Made by a program: the position numbers and the translations under genes. Below, in pieces: positions 1 through 10,355 of a DNA stretch of 64,000 bases. Every line of letters starts with the position of its first letter. Position 1 is the first letter of the stretch. Source of the DNA: Cohnella lupini (lineage in GTDB: Bacteria; Bacillota; Bacilli; Paenibacillales; Paenibacillaceae); the NCBI RefSeq assembly GCF_003386205.1, contig NZ_QRDY01000006.1:62001-126000 (forward strand), written 5' to 3'. The notes below the pieces were generated by a model, which saw only the letters and a list, made by a program, of their open reading frames with translations, was not told where the DNA came from and did no database searches.

Positions 1-265
1 CTTGTTCTTTCCCGATTAACCTCAACATAAGAATAGCGGCTTGCAGCCTTGTCGTCGTTTTGCCCAAATAAGCATCCGTTACGCCTTGACCATCTCCCTT
101 AAGCACGCCCAATTGCGTGACGGCCTCGCTTGAGGTATGCGTTTGCACGGTAAGCGTAGTTGCGTTGGTAGCCGGCGTTTCTCCCTCCGCCAATGCGGAT
201 AGAGGCATTAATGCTAATCCGAATACAAGTCCAAGCGTCATTATCCATCTTCTGCCCATGTTCAT
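1..265 (-). CDS. SLH-domain-like exported protein, 5' part (cut by window edge)
   Basis: The first 88 codons are visible; the gene runs off the left edge. The protein begins MNMGRRWIMTLGLVFGLALM, a basic then hydrophobic signal peptide ending near an ALA-E cleavage site. After a short Thr-rich linker comes a segment with GVLKGDGQGVTDAYLG and TTRLQAAILMLRLIG, which resembles the start of an S-layer homology (SLH) motif of the kind that binds pyruvylated wall polymer. The start was chosen at the first of two in-frame ATGs because a GGGGAAAG ribosome site precedes it. It is probably a surface-anchored protein, but its effector part is outside the window, so its function cannot be told. Confidence 0.7.
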   Translation of the reverse strand, partial: MNMGRRWIMTLGLVFGLALMPLSALAEGETPATNATTLTVQTHTSSEAVTQLGVLKGDGQGVTDAYLGKTTTRLQAAILMLRLIGKEQ

Positions 266-378
266 TCGCGATCTTTCCCCTTTCGGAATGGAATCTCATC
301 CTAGCTAACGAATGGAATCGAATTCCGGTTTGAGGGAAATCGAAATTCATATTAAAGCCGGCAACGTTCGCGCGAATG

Positions 379-420
379 AAAAAGACCGCCTCTCCACCCA
401 CCAAAGGGTAGAAGGCGATC
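379..420 (-). terminator. Rho-independent terminator after thyA
   Basis: Read on the minus strand, GATCGCCTTCTACCC and GGGTGGAGAGGCGGTC form a long imperfect stem around a six-base loop and are followed by TTTTTC. It lies 17 bases beyond the thyA stop, so it should end thyA transcription before the SLH gene. Confidence 0.8.
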
Positions 421-436
421 TTGTGCCATGAATCGA

Positions 437-1231
437 TTAAATGGCGACCGGGGCCTTGATAGACGGATGAAATTCGTAACCCAGGAACTCGAAATCCTCG
501 AACGTATAGTCGAATATCGATTCCGGCTTGCGTTTAATGCGCAGCTGCGGCAGCGGCAATGGCTCCCTGCTTAATTGAAGCTCCACTTGCTCGAAATGAT
601 TGTTGTAAATATGAACGTCTCCGCCGGACCATACGAACTCGCCGACCTCTAGATTGCATTGCTGGGCGATCATATGCGTCAACAGGGCGTAAGAGGCAAT
701 ATTAAACGGCAGTCCCAAGAACGAATCTACGGAACGCATCGTAAGCATGCAAGACAGCTTGCCTTGAGCCACGTAAAATTGGAAAACGAAATGGCACGGC
801 GGAAGCTTCATCTCGTCGATAACCGAGACGTTCCAAGCGCTAACAAGATGCCGGCGCGAATCGGGATTGTTCTTGATTCCGTCGACGACCTGCTGGATCT
901 GATCGATCGTACGGCCGTCGGCCGTCTCCCACGCACGCCATTGCGAGCCGTATACCGGACCCAAGTCTCCGTTCTCGTCCGCCCACTCGTCCCAGATCCG
1001 GACTCCGTGCTCCTTCAAATAATCGATGTTCGTGTCGCCTCTTAGAAACCATAACAGCTCGTGAACGACCGATTTCAGATGGATCCGCTTTGTCGTCACA
1101 AGCGGAAAACCTTGAGACAGATCGAAACGGAGCTGCCTGCCGAACACGGATAACGTTCCCGTACCCGTGCGATCCCCTTTAGGCGTTCCGTTCTCGAGCA
1201 CATCCTTCAGTAAATCCAAATAATTACGCAA
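437..1231 (-). CDS. thyA: Thymidylate synthase
   Basis: Converts dUMP to dTMP using methylenetetrahydrofolate, in the cytosol. The family signature is complete: DRTGTGT with the phosphate-binding Arg at residue 21, the FPLVTTKR loop, and the nucleophile in LPPCHF, which falls at Cys146. That numbering equals the 264-residue E. coli enzyme when translation starts at TTG ([12 protein letters not shown]). This TTG has GAGGTG eight bases upstream, whereas the GTG three codons earlier has no room for a ribosome site. Unlike many Bacillales, no dihydrofolate reductase gene follows; a terminator and the SLH gene come next. A promoter inside the end of the upstream thioesterase gene suggests independent transcription. 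Confidence 0.97.
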   Translation of the reverse strand: MRNYLDLLKDVLENGTPKGDRTGTGTLSVFGRQLRFDLSQGFPLVTTKRIHLKSVVHELLWFLRGDTNIDYLKEHGVRIWDEWADENGDLGPVYGSQWRAWETADGRTIDQIQQVVDGIKNNPDSRRHLVSAWNVSVIDEMKLPPCHFVFQFYVAQGKLSCMLTMRSVDSFLGLPFNIASYALLTHMIAQQCNLEVGEFVWSGGDVHIYNNHFEQVELQLSREPLPLPQLRIKRKPESIFDYTFEDFEFLGYEFHPSIKAPVAI

Positions 1232-1265
1232 CGAGTACACACCTCGACCAAAGTTTTTGTTGTAT

Positions 1266-1295
1266 ATTGTATCACTACGTTAGTTAATCTGTCGA
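1266..1295 (-). promoter_or_regulatory. Likely sigma-A promoter of thyA
   Basis: TCGACA (-35) and TACAAT (-10) are separated by 18 bases on the minus strand, about 35 bases before the TTG start of thyA. The -35 element overlaps the last codons of the thioesterase gene. Confidence 0.55.
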
Positions 1296-1775
1296 TGAAT
1301 AACGCTCGGCTCGCCGCTTCTTCCGTGCTTCGTACCTCTCGGGCGCGCTGTCGTACAGCTTCCGTTCGGCCGCGTTCTCCGGCAATACCGGAGGCACGGT
1401 GATCGGTTTGCCGTTCTCGTCCACCGCGACGAAGGTAGAGAACGCGGTGCAAGTCACTCTTCGTTCTCCGGTGAACAAATTTTCCGCGCGAACGACGACG
1501 TATACCTCCATCGAGGTTCGATGCGTCGAGGCCACGAATGCTTCCAGCTCGACGGCTTCTCCCATCCGGATCGGAGTTAGAAAATCGAGGCTGTCCGTGG
1601 ATGCCGTCACGACGGACTTGCTGCAATGGCGCATTGCCGAAATGGCGGAAATTTTATCGATATACTTCATTAATGTACCGCCGAACATCGTGCCGTGATG
1701 ATTCGTATCCGTCGGAAACACGAGCTCCGTCATGATAGATCGCGACCTGCTTACCGGCCTCACTTCTGCCTCCAT
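1284..1775 (-). CDS. Acyl-CoA thioesterase, hotdog fold (YkhA type)
   Basis: A 163-residue single hotdog-domain hydrolase that should cleave acyl-CoA thioesters in the cytosol. The N-terminal motif TNHHGTMFGGTLMKYID is the hallmark of the YciA/YkhA/BACH group: the Asn-His followed by GG and the Asp belong to the active site. A later stretch, ASTDSLDFLTPIRMGE, forms the central strand of the fold. The start was set at the ATG behind GGGAGGGG; a longer frame upstream runs through the terminator palindrome of the pdh operon and is not likely to be translated. The C-terminal tail is Arg and Glu rich. The physiological acyl chain is unknown. Confidence 0.9.
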   Translation of the reverse strand: MEAEVRPVSRSRSIMTELVFPTDTNHHGTMFGGTLMKYIDKISAISAMRHCSKSVVTASTDSLDFLTPIRMGEAVELEAFVASTHRTSMEVYVVVRAENLFTGERRVTCTAFSTFVAVDENGKPITVPPVLPENAAERKLYDSAPERYEARKKRRAERYSSTD

Positions 1776-1847
1776 CCATTCATCCCCTCCCGCTTTAATA
1801 TATTCTTGGATCCCATTTATTCGAACCAATCGATTAATGATATTAAA

Positions 1848-1900
1848 TAAACCTTCATGAAGACAGGCCACGAATGCTCGTGTCGTCTTCATGAAGGTTT
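1848..1900 (-). terminator. Terminator of the pyruvate dehydrogenase operon
   Basis: An 18-base inverted repeat (arms AAACCTTCATGAAGAC and its complement) encloses a short inner palindrome (CACGA / TCGTG). On the minus strand it is followed by TTTATTTAAT. It sits 22 bases after the lpdA stop. Confidence 0.8.
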
Positions 1901-1921
1901 ACTCGTCTCTTCGACTTCGAA

Positions 1922-3343
1922 TTAAGATTTAGGAGCGAGCGTGTGGATCGGATGACCCATCGCGAGCTCGGCCGCGTCCATCGTAATCTCAGCCAACGTC
2001 GGATGCGCATGGATCGTAAGCGCGATATCCTCGATCGTCGCGCCCATCTCGATTGCCAGGCCGATTTCCGCGATCATGTTGGAAGCCTCAACGCCGGCGA
2101 TTTGCGCGCCAAGCACGAGTCCGTTGTCCACGTCGTGGATCAATTTCAAGAAGCCGTCCGCTCCGTTCAGAGTTACCGCGCGGCCGTTACCGCCGAACGG
2201 GAACTTGCTGGACTTCACTTTATAGCCTTTTTCTTTCGCTTCCTTCTCCGTATAGCCGACGCTTGCGCATTCCGGATCGGAGAAAGCGACCGCAGGTATG
2301 CATTTATAATCCACTTTGGATGGCAATCCGGCAATGGCTTCGGCCGCGACTTTCGCTTCGTAGGAAGCTTTGTGCGCCAGAGCCGCTCCCGGCACGATAT
2401 CGCCGATCGCGAAGATATGCTTAATGTTCGTGCGGCATTGCTCGTCGACCTCGATCAATCCCCGTTCGCCGACCTTGACGCCGATAAGATCCAGGCCAAG
2501 CTCTCCGTCCGTGTTAGGACGACGACCGACGGTGACGAGCAAGTAATCGGCCGTAACCGACTTCTGTTCGCCCGCGACTTCGTACGTAACCGTTACTTCT
2601 TTGTCGGTTTGCTCCGCGCCTTTGGCAAGCGCGCCGTTGACGATGTCTACGTTGGATTTTTTCAGCTTCTTCACGACGAGTTGGCTCATGTCTTTGTCGA
2701 AGCCCGGGAGAATCGTATCCGCGCCTTCCAGCACGGTTACCTTCGTTCCGAATTTCGCGTACATTTGGCCAAGCTCGATTCCGATGTATCCGCCGCCGAT
2801 GACGATCAAGCTCTTCGGCAATTCAGGCAAGGATAAAGCTTCGGTCGAGGACAGAATCCGTCCGCCGAACGGGAACGGCTTAAGCTCGATCGGGCGGGAG
2901 CCCGTCGCGATAATGCAGTTCTTGAACCGATAACGCGGAGCTTCCTGATCGTTGAACAAACGGGCTTCGTTCTCGTTGATGAACATGACTTCGCCTTGGA
3001 ACATTTCCACTTTGTTCGCCTTCAGAAGCATTTCTACGCCGCCCGTCATTTTGTTAACGACGGAGGTTTTGTAGTCTTGTACTTTACCGAAATCAACGCC
3101 GATATTCTCGGCGGACAATCCGAAGTCAGCCGCGTGCTGCATCGACTCGTAGTGATGAGCGGCATTAATCAATGCCTTGGACGGGATGCAACCTACGTTC
3201 AAACATACGCCGCCGAACTTTGCTTTATCCGCGATAATTACTTTTTGACCTAATTGAGCAGCGCGAATAGCTGCCACGTAACCGCCAGGGCCCGCGCCTA
3301 CGACGAGCAAGTCGATATCTAGAGAAGCGTCTCCTACGACCAT
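1922..3343 (-). CDS. lpdA: Dihydrolipoyl dehydrogenase (E3 of pyruvate dehydrogenase)
   Basis: Reoxidises the lipoyl groups of the E2 core and passes electrons to NAD via FAD. The 473-residue protein has the FAD-binding GAGPGGYVAAIRAAQ near residues 16-30, the redox disulfide GGVCLNVGC with Cys47 and Cys52, a second dinucleotide fold with IVIGGGYIGIELG, and the C-terminal His-Glu pair in HPTLAE (His447, Glu452) that completes the partner active site of the dimer. The ATG is preceded by GGAGGTG. It is the last gene of the pdh operon, three bases after the E2 gene, and is followed by a strong terminator. Confidence 0.97.
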   Translation of the reverse strand: MVVGDASLDIDLLVVGAGPGGYVAAIRAAQLGQKVIIADKAKFGGVCLNVGCIPSKALINAAHHYESMQHAADFGLSAENIGVDFGKVQDYKTSVVNKMTGGVEMLLKANKVEMFQGEVMFINENEARLFNDQEAPRYRFKNCIIATGSRPIELKPFPFGGRILSSTEALSLPELPKSLIVIGGGYIGIELGQMYAKFGTKVTVLEGADTILPGFDKDMSQLVVKKLKKSNVDIVNGALAKGAEQTDKEVTVTYEVAGEQKSVTADYLLVTVGRRPNTDGELGLDLIGVKVGERGLIEVDEQCRTNIKHIFAIGDIVPGAALAHKASYEAKVAAEAIAGLPSKVDYKCIPAVAFSDPECASVGYTEKEAKEKGYKVKSSKFPFGGNGRAVTLNGADGFLKLIHDVDNGLVLGAQIAGVEASNMIAEIGLAIEMGATIEDIALTIHAHPTLAEITMDAAELAMGHPIHTLAPKS

Positions 3344-3346
3344 GGA

Positions 3347-4693
3347 TTACACCTCCATAACAAGCAGCTCAGGATCGCTAAGCAGTTGTTTAATATAGTT
3401 TAGGAAATTTTGCGCTGTTGCGCCGTCAATGATACGGTGGTCAAAGCTAAGGGACAGTGCCATTACGGGCGCGATTACGATTTCGCCGTTCTTAACGACG
3501 GCTTTCTCGGTAATGCGGCCGGTTCCGAGAATAGCGACTTCAGGGAAGTTAATGACCGGCGTGAAGAACATGCCTCCAGCGGACCCGATGTTCGTGATCG
3601 AGATCGTGCCGCCTTTCATTTCGTTCGACGTCAGCTTACCGTCGCGCGCGCGAGTAGCGAGCTCGCGAATTTCGTTCGCGATCGACCAGACGTTCTTGCG
3701 ATCCGCGTCAGCTATGACGGGAACGACCAGTCCGTTATCCGTATCGGTAGCGATGCCGACATTGTAGTATTTCTTGTAGACGATTTCGTTAGCCGTCTCG
3801 TCTATCATAGCGTTAAGAGGCGGGAATTCGCGAGTTGCCGCGACAAGAGCTTTCACGATGAACGGCAAGTAAGTGAGCTTGACGCCCTTCTTCTCCGCCA
3901 CCGGCTTCGCTTTCGTCCGCAGTGCAACAAGTCCGGTAACGTCTACTTCGTCCATTAAAGTAACGTGAGGCGCCGTATACACGGATTTCACCATCGCGTT
4001 AGCGATCGCTTTGCGAATGCCTTTGAACGGTACGCGTTCTTCGACGCCAGGTCCGCTTACGGATGCTTTGGGAGCAATCGCAGGTGCTGCGGTCGCGGAA
4101 GCATCGGCTACCGGAGCGGCATCGGCCGCTTTCGGAGCTCCGCCGGCGCTAAATCCGAGAACGTCATCGCGGGTAATACGGCCATTCTTGCCGCTGCCGG
4201 ATACTTCGGAGATCGTGACGCCTTTCTCGCGAGCAAACTTGCGCACGCTCGGAGTCGCTAGCACTAACCCGCCAGAAGCAGGTTGAGCGGTTGGGGCTGG
4301 CGAAGCTGCCTGAACGGGCACCGCTTCGACGACCGGTTGCTGAGCGGGCTGGCCTTGCGTATCCGTTCCGCCCGTCGCGCTGTTGCCGCTTGCGCCGCCG
4401 GAAGCTTGCTCGGCGTGGCTTTCCTCGGAAGGAGCCTGATCGGGAACGTCGCCTTCCGCTTCGATAATCGCCACGACTTCGCCGACGTGCATGACTTGTC
4501 CGTCTTTGGCGCGAACTTCGACCACCTTGCCGTTAACCGGGCAAGGAACTTCGACGATCGCTTTATCGTTCTGAACTTCCATAATGATATCTTCGTCTGT
4601 TACCGTCTGGCCCGGCGCGATGTGCATTTTGACGATTTCGCCTTCATGCAGTCCCTCGCCCAGCTCCGGAAACCGATATTCAAATCTCGTCAC
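3347..4693 (-). CDS. pdhC: Dihydrolipoamide acetyltransferase (E2 of pyruvate dehydrogenase)
   Basis: The structural core of the complex; moves the acetyl group from E1 to CoA. One N-terminal lipoyl domain (residues 1-80) carries the target lysine in NDKAIVEV (Lys44). A linker of about 65 residues rich in Ala, Gly, Gln and Ser follows, then a peripheral-subunit-binding domain (145-181, [14 protein letters not shown] to RDDVLGF), a second Ala/Pro linker, and the catalytic domain from about 220 ending with DHRIIDG (His419, Asp423). Translation begins at GTG, seven bases after GAGGAGG; an ATG one base upstream is out of frame and hits a stop at once. Only one lipoyl domain is present. Confidence 0.96.
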   Translation of the reverse strand: MTRFEYRFPELGEGLHEGEIVKMHIAPGQTVTDEDIIMEVQNDKAIVEVPCPVNGKVVEVRAKDGQVMHVGEVVAIIEAEGDVPDQAPSEESHAEQASGGASGNSATGGTDTQGQPAQQPVVEAVPVQAASPAPTAQPASGGLVLATPSVRKFAREKGVTISEVSGSGKNGRITRDDVLGFSAGGAPKAADAAPVADASATAAPAIAPKASVSGPGVEERVPFKGIRKAIANAMVKSVYTAPHVTLMDEVDVTGLVALRTKAKPVAEKKGVKLTYLPFIVKALVAATREFPPLNAMIDETANEIVYKKYYNVGIATDTDNGLVVPVIADADRKNVWSIANEIRELATRARDGKLTSNEMKGGTISITNIGSAGGMFFTPVINFPEVAILGTGRITEKAVVKNGEIVIAPVMALSLSFDHRIIDGATAQNFLNYIKQLLSDPELLVMEV

Positions 4694-4709
4694 ATGGAAA
4701 CCTCCTCAT

Positions 4710-5687
4710 TTAGAACTGAAGCACCTGATTTACGGATTTTACGATGCGCGCGACCGAGGGAAGCCATGCATCCTCCACTTGCGCGAACGGATATACCGTA
4801 TCTGGACCTGCGACGCGGAGCACGGGTGCTTCCAAGTGCAAGATAGCTTTTTCGTTGATTTGGGCAATGACTTCCGCCGCGGCGCCGGAAGTTTTCTGAG
4901 CTTCCTGAACGACGATCGCCCGGTTTGTTTTCTGGATCGATGCCACTAGAGTATCGATGTCTAACGGCATAAGCGTACGCAGGTCGATAACTTCTGCCGA
5001 AATACCGTTTTTCTCAAGTTCTTCTGCTGCTTTAACGGAAGTATGAACCATTAAGCCGTAAGTGATAATGGTAACGTCTTTGCCTTCGCGCACGACTTTA
5101 GCTTTGCCGATCGGCACGGTATAGTCGCCTTCCGGCACTTCGTCGCGGAAAGCATGGTACAAATTCAAATGCTCCATGAAAAATACGGGATCGTTATCGC
5201 GAATCGCAGAGATCAGAAGACCTTTAGCGTCATAAGGGTTGGAAGGGATAACGACTTTGATGCCCGGAGTCTGGATAGCCAGACCTTCCAAGGAATCAGT
5301 ATGCAATTCCGCCGCTTTCACGCCGCCGCCGAACGGGGTGCGAAATACGATCGGAGCATTATAACGGCCGCCAGAACGAAAACGCATCCGGGCAGCTTGT
5401 ACGAACATTTGATCCAATGCCTCGTAGATGAAGCCTACGAATTGAATTTCCGCAATCGGACGGAAGCCTTGCGTTCCAAGTCCGACCGCTAATCCGCCGA
5501 TCGCGGATTCGGCAAGCGGCGTATCGAATACGCGGGTATCGCCGAATTCCCCTTGCAGACCCTCCGTCGCGCGGAAAACGCCGCCTACTTTACCGACGTC
5601 CTCGCCGAATAGAATCACGTTAGGATCGCGTTTCAGCTCTACGCGCATTGCGTCGCGAATCGCTTCTTTCATATTCATCTGAGCCAT
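4710..5687 (-). CDS. pdhB: Pyruvate dehydrogenase E1 component, beta subunit
   Basis: With the alpha subunit it forms the thiamine-diphosphate decarboxylase of the complex. The 325-residue chain shows the transketolase pyrimidine-binding domain ([46 protein letters not shown]) followed by the transketolase C-terminal domain ([24 protein letters not shown]). The Glu in TPLAESA is the residue that activates the cofactor in this family. It lies between the alpha gene and the E2 gene in the same direction. An 87-base spacer holding a hairpin separates it from pdhA. Confidence 0.96.
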   Translation of the reverse strand: MAQMNMKEAIRDAMRVELKRDPNVILFGEDVGKVGGVFRATEGLQGEFGDTRVFDTPLAESAIGGLAVGLGTQGFRPIAEIQFVGFIYEALDQMFVQAARMRFRSGGRYNAPIVFRTPFGGGVKAAELHTDSLEGLAIQTPGIKVVIPSNPYDAKGLLISAIRDNDPVFFMEHLNLYHAFRDEVPEGDYTVPIGKAKVVREGKDVTIITYGLMVHTSVKAAEELEKNGISAEVIDLRTLMPLDIDTLVASIQKTNRAIVVQEAQKTSGAAAEVIAQINEKAILHLEAPVLRVAGPDTVYPFAQVEDAWLPSVARIVKSVNQVLQF

Positions 5688-5721
5688 GCTGATAAACTCT
5701 CCCGTCTACGAGCGATCTCTC

Positions 5722-5744
5722 GCCCGCGATCGATATCCGCGGGC
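5722..5744 (-). other. Intercistronic hairpin between pdhA and pdhB
   Basis: GCCCGCG and CGCGGGC pair perfectly around a nine-base loop in the pdhA-pdhB spacer. No U-run follows on the minus strand, so it is unlikely to be a terminator. It could mark an RNA processing or stability site that sets the ratio of the E1 alpha message to the rest; this is inference. Confidence 0.5.
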
Positions 5745-5774
5745 AGATCATCTCCATAAATTTATGAGCGACTA

Positions 5775-6926
<1,152 letters not shown>

Positions 6927-6928
6927 TT

Positions 6929-6958
6929 ATTATATCCCTGTTTAAGTGATTTGGTCAA
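6929..6958 (-). promoter_or_regulatory. Sigma-A promoter of the pdh operon
   Basis: TTGACC (-35), an 18-base spacer and a perfect TATAAT (-10) stand about 50 bases before the pdhA start on the minus strand. This is one of the best promoter matches in the window. The surrounding AT-rich block is shared with the divergent esterase gene. Confidence 0.8.
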
Positions 6959-7123
6959 AGAAAAACTCAAAAAATCCTTTGTTTATATAGCTTTGTTCCA
7001 TTTCATGTTTGTATAACAGGATTTAATATATTATGTAACAGGATAATACACCTCTGTAGGTTTTACCTCCAATTGGTTTGCCCATGCCCGTGATTTCCCA
7101 TACCTAGCAAGGAGGTTTGTCCC

Positions 7124-7876
7124 ATGAGCGACAACCCGTTATTCAAGAGAACGATTCATAAGCACGACGTGCCTAGTCAATTTCTGCCTGAAGAAAGCCG
7201 TTCCATTCGAGTCTATCTTCCGCCAGGGTTTCAACAATGGATCAGTTATCCTGTCGTTTATTGCCAGGACGGCGAAGATTTCTTCAACTTCGGACGCATT
7301 GCAACCCATACCCAAAGGTTGATATTGGAAGAAGGTTGGGATCCGTTCATCATCGTAGGCGTAGACGTCGACAAGAAACGAAGGACTTCGGAATACGCTC
7401 CGGACGGCGAGCGCTATTCTATATATACCCGTTTTTTCGCCGAAGAGCTCATACCCTGGGTCGAATCGCATTATCCCGTTCGCGACACCCCCGATCAAAG
7501 GGTACTGGCAGGCGATTCATTAGGCGGTGCCGTATCGCTCTCGCTTGCTATCGCTTATCCTGCTCTATTTAATCGTATCATCTCCCTTTCGGGCGCTTTT
7601 TACGATAGTTACGTCGAGCAGATTCGGCAAGCTGCTTCTTTGGAGAATGTGCAAATATGGATGGTCGTAGGTTTGCAGGAGAGGGAATATCCGACCGACA
7701 GGGGAACATTCGATTTCGTGGAGTTAAATAGGAAAACCGTGCGATTGTTGGAGAATAAAGGCGCGAAAGTCAAATACGCCGAAAAAAACGGGGAACATAA
7801 GTGGGGATTCTGGCAACAGGAGCTACCTGAGGCTTTAGCTGCATTCCTCGGCGAGGCGCCTCCGGAATTCGACTAA
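7124..7876 (+). CDS. Alpha/beta-hydrolase, Fes/EstD-type esterase
   Basis: A 250-residue soluble hydrolase of the esterase D / enterochelin-esterase-like group. The strand-turn-helix with the nucleophile is GDSLGGAVSLSLA near residue 130. The oxyanion and early strands appear as IRVYLPPGF, YPVVYCQDGEDFFNFG and FIIVGVDV, and a late His lies in GEHKWGFW where this family has its catalytic His. It starts behind AAGGAGG and is transcribed away from the pdh operon. Its stop overlaps the stop of the convergent downstream gene by four bases. No signal peptide is present. The natural ester substrate is unknown. Confidence 0.85.
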   Translation: MSDNPLFKRTIHKHDVPSQFLPEESRSIRVYLPPGFQQWISYPVVYCQDGEDFFNFGRIATHTQRLILEEGWDPFIIVGVDVDKKRRTSEYAPDGERYSIYTRFFAEELIPWVESHYPVRDTPDQRVLAGDSLGGAVSLSLAIAYPALFNRIISLSGAFYDSYVEQIRQAASLENVQIWMVVGLQEREYPTDRGTFDFVELNRKTVRLLENKGAKVKYAEKNGEHKWGFWQQELPEALAAFLGEAPPEFD

Positions 7877-8406
7877 GGCTCGGAACGGGGAGGAAGACGT
7901 TTCTCCATGGCGTCAAGCAGTCGCCTCACGTCTTCCTCTTCATGATTCCCTTTGCTTCGAAAAGCAAGCAGCTGCTCGCGGATAAAGGCTTCCGTCTCGG
8001 CATATTCCGCTTCGCTAGTCGCGGCGCCGCTAGGATCATACCAGACGAAGCCGCCATCAGGGCCATTGCGAAGATAGGCATGGGTCCACTGCTCCGGGTA
8101 TTCGTATAACGGAGCTCCCAGCGCCAACGCGATGACGTCGTCGTGCTCCAACGGAAGCAAGTGATGGTATTCCTCGTCGACTGCTCCTCCCGCGATGTGA
8201 AGATGGTACGACGCGAAATGCAAATAGTGCTCGCCGGTTTCCTGATCCTTAACGACTCGATAAAGCTCGTTTTCCTCTTCCTTCAATATTTTGACCGGTT
8301 CCATTCTTCGCATTAATTCCTCTTGCGAGACTAAGCGAATCCATTTGAACGACAAGGGAATCGGCGCCGACGGCGAAGCCTCTGTTCGTTCGGAATCACT
8401 CCCCAT
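7873..8406 (-). CDS. Conserved hypothetical protein, acidic
   Basis: I do not recognise a named family. The 177-residue product is soluble, has no signal peptide, and is rich in Glu, His and aromatic residues in the middle (EHYLHFASYHLHIAGGAVDEEYHHLL). The C-terminus is charged and helical. The start was set at an ATG seven bases after GGGAGG; a TTG two codons upstream would sit on top of that site. It overlaps the end of the phosphatase gene by 11 bases, so it is probably co-translated as the third gene of a channel-phosphatase-unknown set. Confidence 0.75.
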   Translation of the reverse strand: MGSDSERTEASPSAPIPLSFKWIRLVSQEELMRRMEPVKILKEEENELYRVVKDQETGEHYLHFASYHLHIAGGAVDEEYHHLLPLEHDDVIALALGAPLYEYPEQWTHAYLRNGPDGGFVWYDPSGAATSEAEYAETEAFIREQLLAFRSKGNHEEEDVRRLLDAMEKRLPPRSEP

Positions 8407-8875
8407 GTTCAAGCCTCCCTTTGATTCGCTCCAATAATATTTCGCAGCCGTCCTTCACGAGTTCGTATACTTCTTCGAAGTTGCCGGAGTAATAAGGATC
8501 GGGCACATCGTCGGACCCGTTCGCGGGAAGCAACGACATAAACCGGATGACCGGAGCATTGTCCGAGCCTTGCAGAATGTTCAGAATATCGCGTTCGTTC
8601 TTCGAATCCATGGCGACGATGAGGTCGAAGCTGCCGCCGTCTTCCGAGGTGAATTGTCTCGCCTTCATTCCCTCGCTGGATATCGAAAGTTTGTCCAACA
8701 ATCCCCTCGTTCCTTCGTGAGGCGGATGCCCGATGTGCCAATCACCGGTTCCGGCGGAGTCGACCGTAATCTTATTCTCTAACCCATCTCGCTTAACGAG
8801 ATGACGAAACACGGCTTCCGCCATAGGCGAACGGCAAATATTGCCCAGGCAAACGAACAAAACGGAATAACTCAT
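8396..8875 (-). CDS. Low-molecular-weight protein tyrosine phosphatase
   Basis: Dephosphorylates protein phosphotyrosine (or phosphoarginine, as in the YwlE branch) in the cytosol. The active-site loop CLGNICRS lies at residues 9-16, with Cys9 and Arg15 of the C-x5-R signature, and the general acid is in VPDPYYSG near residue 124. Both sit at the positions normal for the 150-160 residue family. The ATG follows GGAGGTCAGTC and overlaps the stop of the TRIC-like gene as ATGA, so translation is coupled. The sequence alone does not decide between tyrosine and arginine phosphatase. Confidence 0.93.
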   Translation of the reverse strand: MSYSVLFVCLGNICRSPMAEAVFRHLVKRDGLENKITVDSAGTGDWHIGHPPHEGTRGLLDKLSISSEGMKARQFTSEDGGSFDLIVAMDSKNERDILNILQGSDNAPVIRFMSLLPANGSDDVPDPYYSGNFEEVYELVKDGCEILLERIKGRLEHGE

Positions 8876-9513
8876 GACTGACCTCCAGTTGGATTCCGAT
8901 CCGTCGCGGTGCGTAAGGAACGGCGCGGAAGCTTCCATTTATAAAAGACGGATAACATTCTGAACGCTACGACCAACAGGAATAGCGTGAATAGCTCCCA
9001 TGGTTTCTGTATTCCCGTGACCCCGATAACCAATCCCGCTCCGATAGCCCATACCGCATAGATCTCGTCCCTGAGGACGAGCGGCTTACGTCCGGCCATA
9101 ATATCCCGGATCATCCCGCCTCCGATTCCCGTTAGCATGGCGGCAACCATGACCGCGCTTATCGGCAATCGGGCGTTTAACGCGTATGATGCGCCTTGGA
9201 TGGCGAATGCCGCCAAGCCGATCGCATCGAAGAAGGCTTCGCTTCTTTTCCAGTGATGAATGAGCGCTATAGGAACGATGAACACGATCAAGATAGATAT
9301 ACCGGCCGTTTTGAGAAACAATCCTTGGCTCCATAAAGTCGTAACGGGAACTCCGATCAACAGATTGCGTATGACTCCGCCGCCGAACGCGGTAACAAGC
9401 CCCAATACGAATACCCCTAGAATATCGTAATCTTCTTCCATGGCGACGATCGCTCCGCTGACCGCGAAAGCGATCGTACCGATAATGCTAAAAACCTGAA
9501 ATTCCCACTCCAA
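8872..9513 (-). CDS. TRIC-type cation channel family membrane protein (UPF0126, YvgT-like)
   Basis: A 213-residue membrane protein with about seven hydrophobic segments and the internal duplication typical of this family: FSIIGTIAFAVSGAIVA and AIGLAAFAIQGASYAL, each followed by a glycine-rich GGGVIRNLL / GGGMIRDIM motif. Prokaryotic members form trimeric monovalent cation channels; selectivity here is unproven. It starts at TTG, preceded by GGAGGAGAG. It is the first gene of a three-gene unit with the LMW phosphatase and an unknown protein. Confidence 0.88.
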   Translation of the reverse strand: MEWEFQVFSIIGTIAFAVSGAIVAMEEDYDILGVFVLGLVTAFGGGVIRNLLIGVPVTTLWSQGLFLKTAGISILIVFIVPIALIHHWKRSEAFFDAIGLAAFAIQGASYALNARLPISAVMVAAMLTGIGGGMIRDIMAGRKPLVLRDEIYAVWAIGAGLVIGVTGIQKPWELFTLFLLVVAFRMLSVFYKWKLPRRSLRTATDRNPTGGQS

Positions 9514-9689
9514 CTTAAACTCTCCTCCGCGCGATCCGGCTCTTTCCCCTCGTTCATCAGCGAATAGAGGGTTTCATTCATTAAGTCTTTCTCATTGTAG
9601 CGGGAAGCCTCGCTGTTCCGCAACGATCATTTTCCGTTATACTGATAGAACGAACAATGCTTGTCCGTATAACTAGGAGGTTCCTTACC

Positions 9690-10355
9690 ATGTCCGTCAT
9701 GCCGCACCATTCGCCGAATACGCGCGCTCTCATCTTCACCGGAGGCACCCTTGATCCTTGGGCGCTCGAACATTTATTGCCGACGGATTATATCATAGGT
9801 GCCGATCGCGGAGCGGAATTTCTGACGCGCAACGGTTACGCCCCCCACTTGGCTTTAGGAGATTTCGATTCCGTTACGCCCGATCAGATGGATCGCATTC
9901 GCGAGACCGCAATCGAGTTGTACACTTGCGATCCGATCGACAAGGATTGGACGGATACGGAGCTTGCCCTGCGGGAAGCGATTAAACGAGGTTTTATGGA
10001 AATCGTCCTTTTGGGCGCTTTCGGCACTCGATTCGACCATGTCCTAGGTAACGTACATTTGCTTAGGCATGCTTCCGAACATGGGTGCAGGCTCACGCTG
10101 ATCGACGATCATAACGAAATACGGCTTTGCGTTGACCGATTAGTATTGGATGCGGAACCGAAATTTCCTTATACGTCTTTACTTCCGTTGTCTCTTGAAG
10201 TCACGGGGGTAACTTTAAAAGGCTTTAGGTACCCGCTTAAGGATGCGACGCTGAAGCTCGGATGGTCGATAGGAGTTAGCAATGTATTAGAAGCTTCGAG
10301 CGGCGCGATCTCGATTACAGACGGACTGCTTCTCGTCATCCGCAGTCGCGATTAG
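9690..10355 (+). CDS. thiN: Thiamine pyrophosphokinase
   Basis: Transfers pyrophosphate from ATP to thiamine to make thiamine diphosphate, the cofactor used by the E1 enzyme encoded a few kilobases away. The 221-residue protein carries IIGADRGAEFL, LALGDFDSV (residues 55-62) and DKDWTDTELAL (84-94), the acidic nucleotide and metal sites of the family, then LLGAFGTRFDHVLGN, and a thiamine-binding beta domain at the C-terminus ending in GVSNVLEASSGAISI. The ATG was chosen because AGGAGG stands nine bases upstream. The gene is monocistronic and its stop overlaps that of the convergent metallohydrolase by four bases. Confidence 0.93.
   Translation: MSVMPHHSPNTRALIFTGGTLDPWALEHLLPTDYIIGADRGAEFLTRNGYAPHLALGDFDSVTPDQMDRIRETAIELYTCDPIDKDWTDTELALREAIKRGFMEIVLLGAFGTRFDHVLGNVHLLRHASEHGCRLTLIDDHNEIRLCVDRLVLDAEPKFPYTSLLPLSLEVTGVTLKGFRYPLKDATLKLGWSIGVSNVLEASSGAISITDGLLLVIRSRD

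Noticed and set aside
1776..1892. N-terminal extension of the thioesterase
   Set aside because: The added codons run through the pdh operon terminator palindrome and lack a ribosome site; the ATG behind GGGAGGGG is better.
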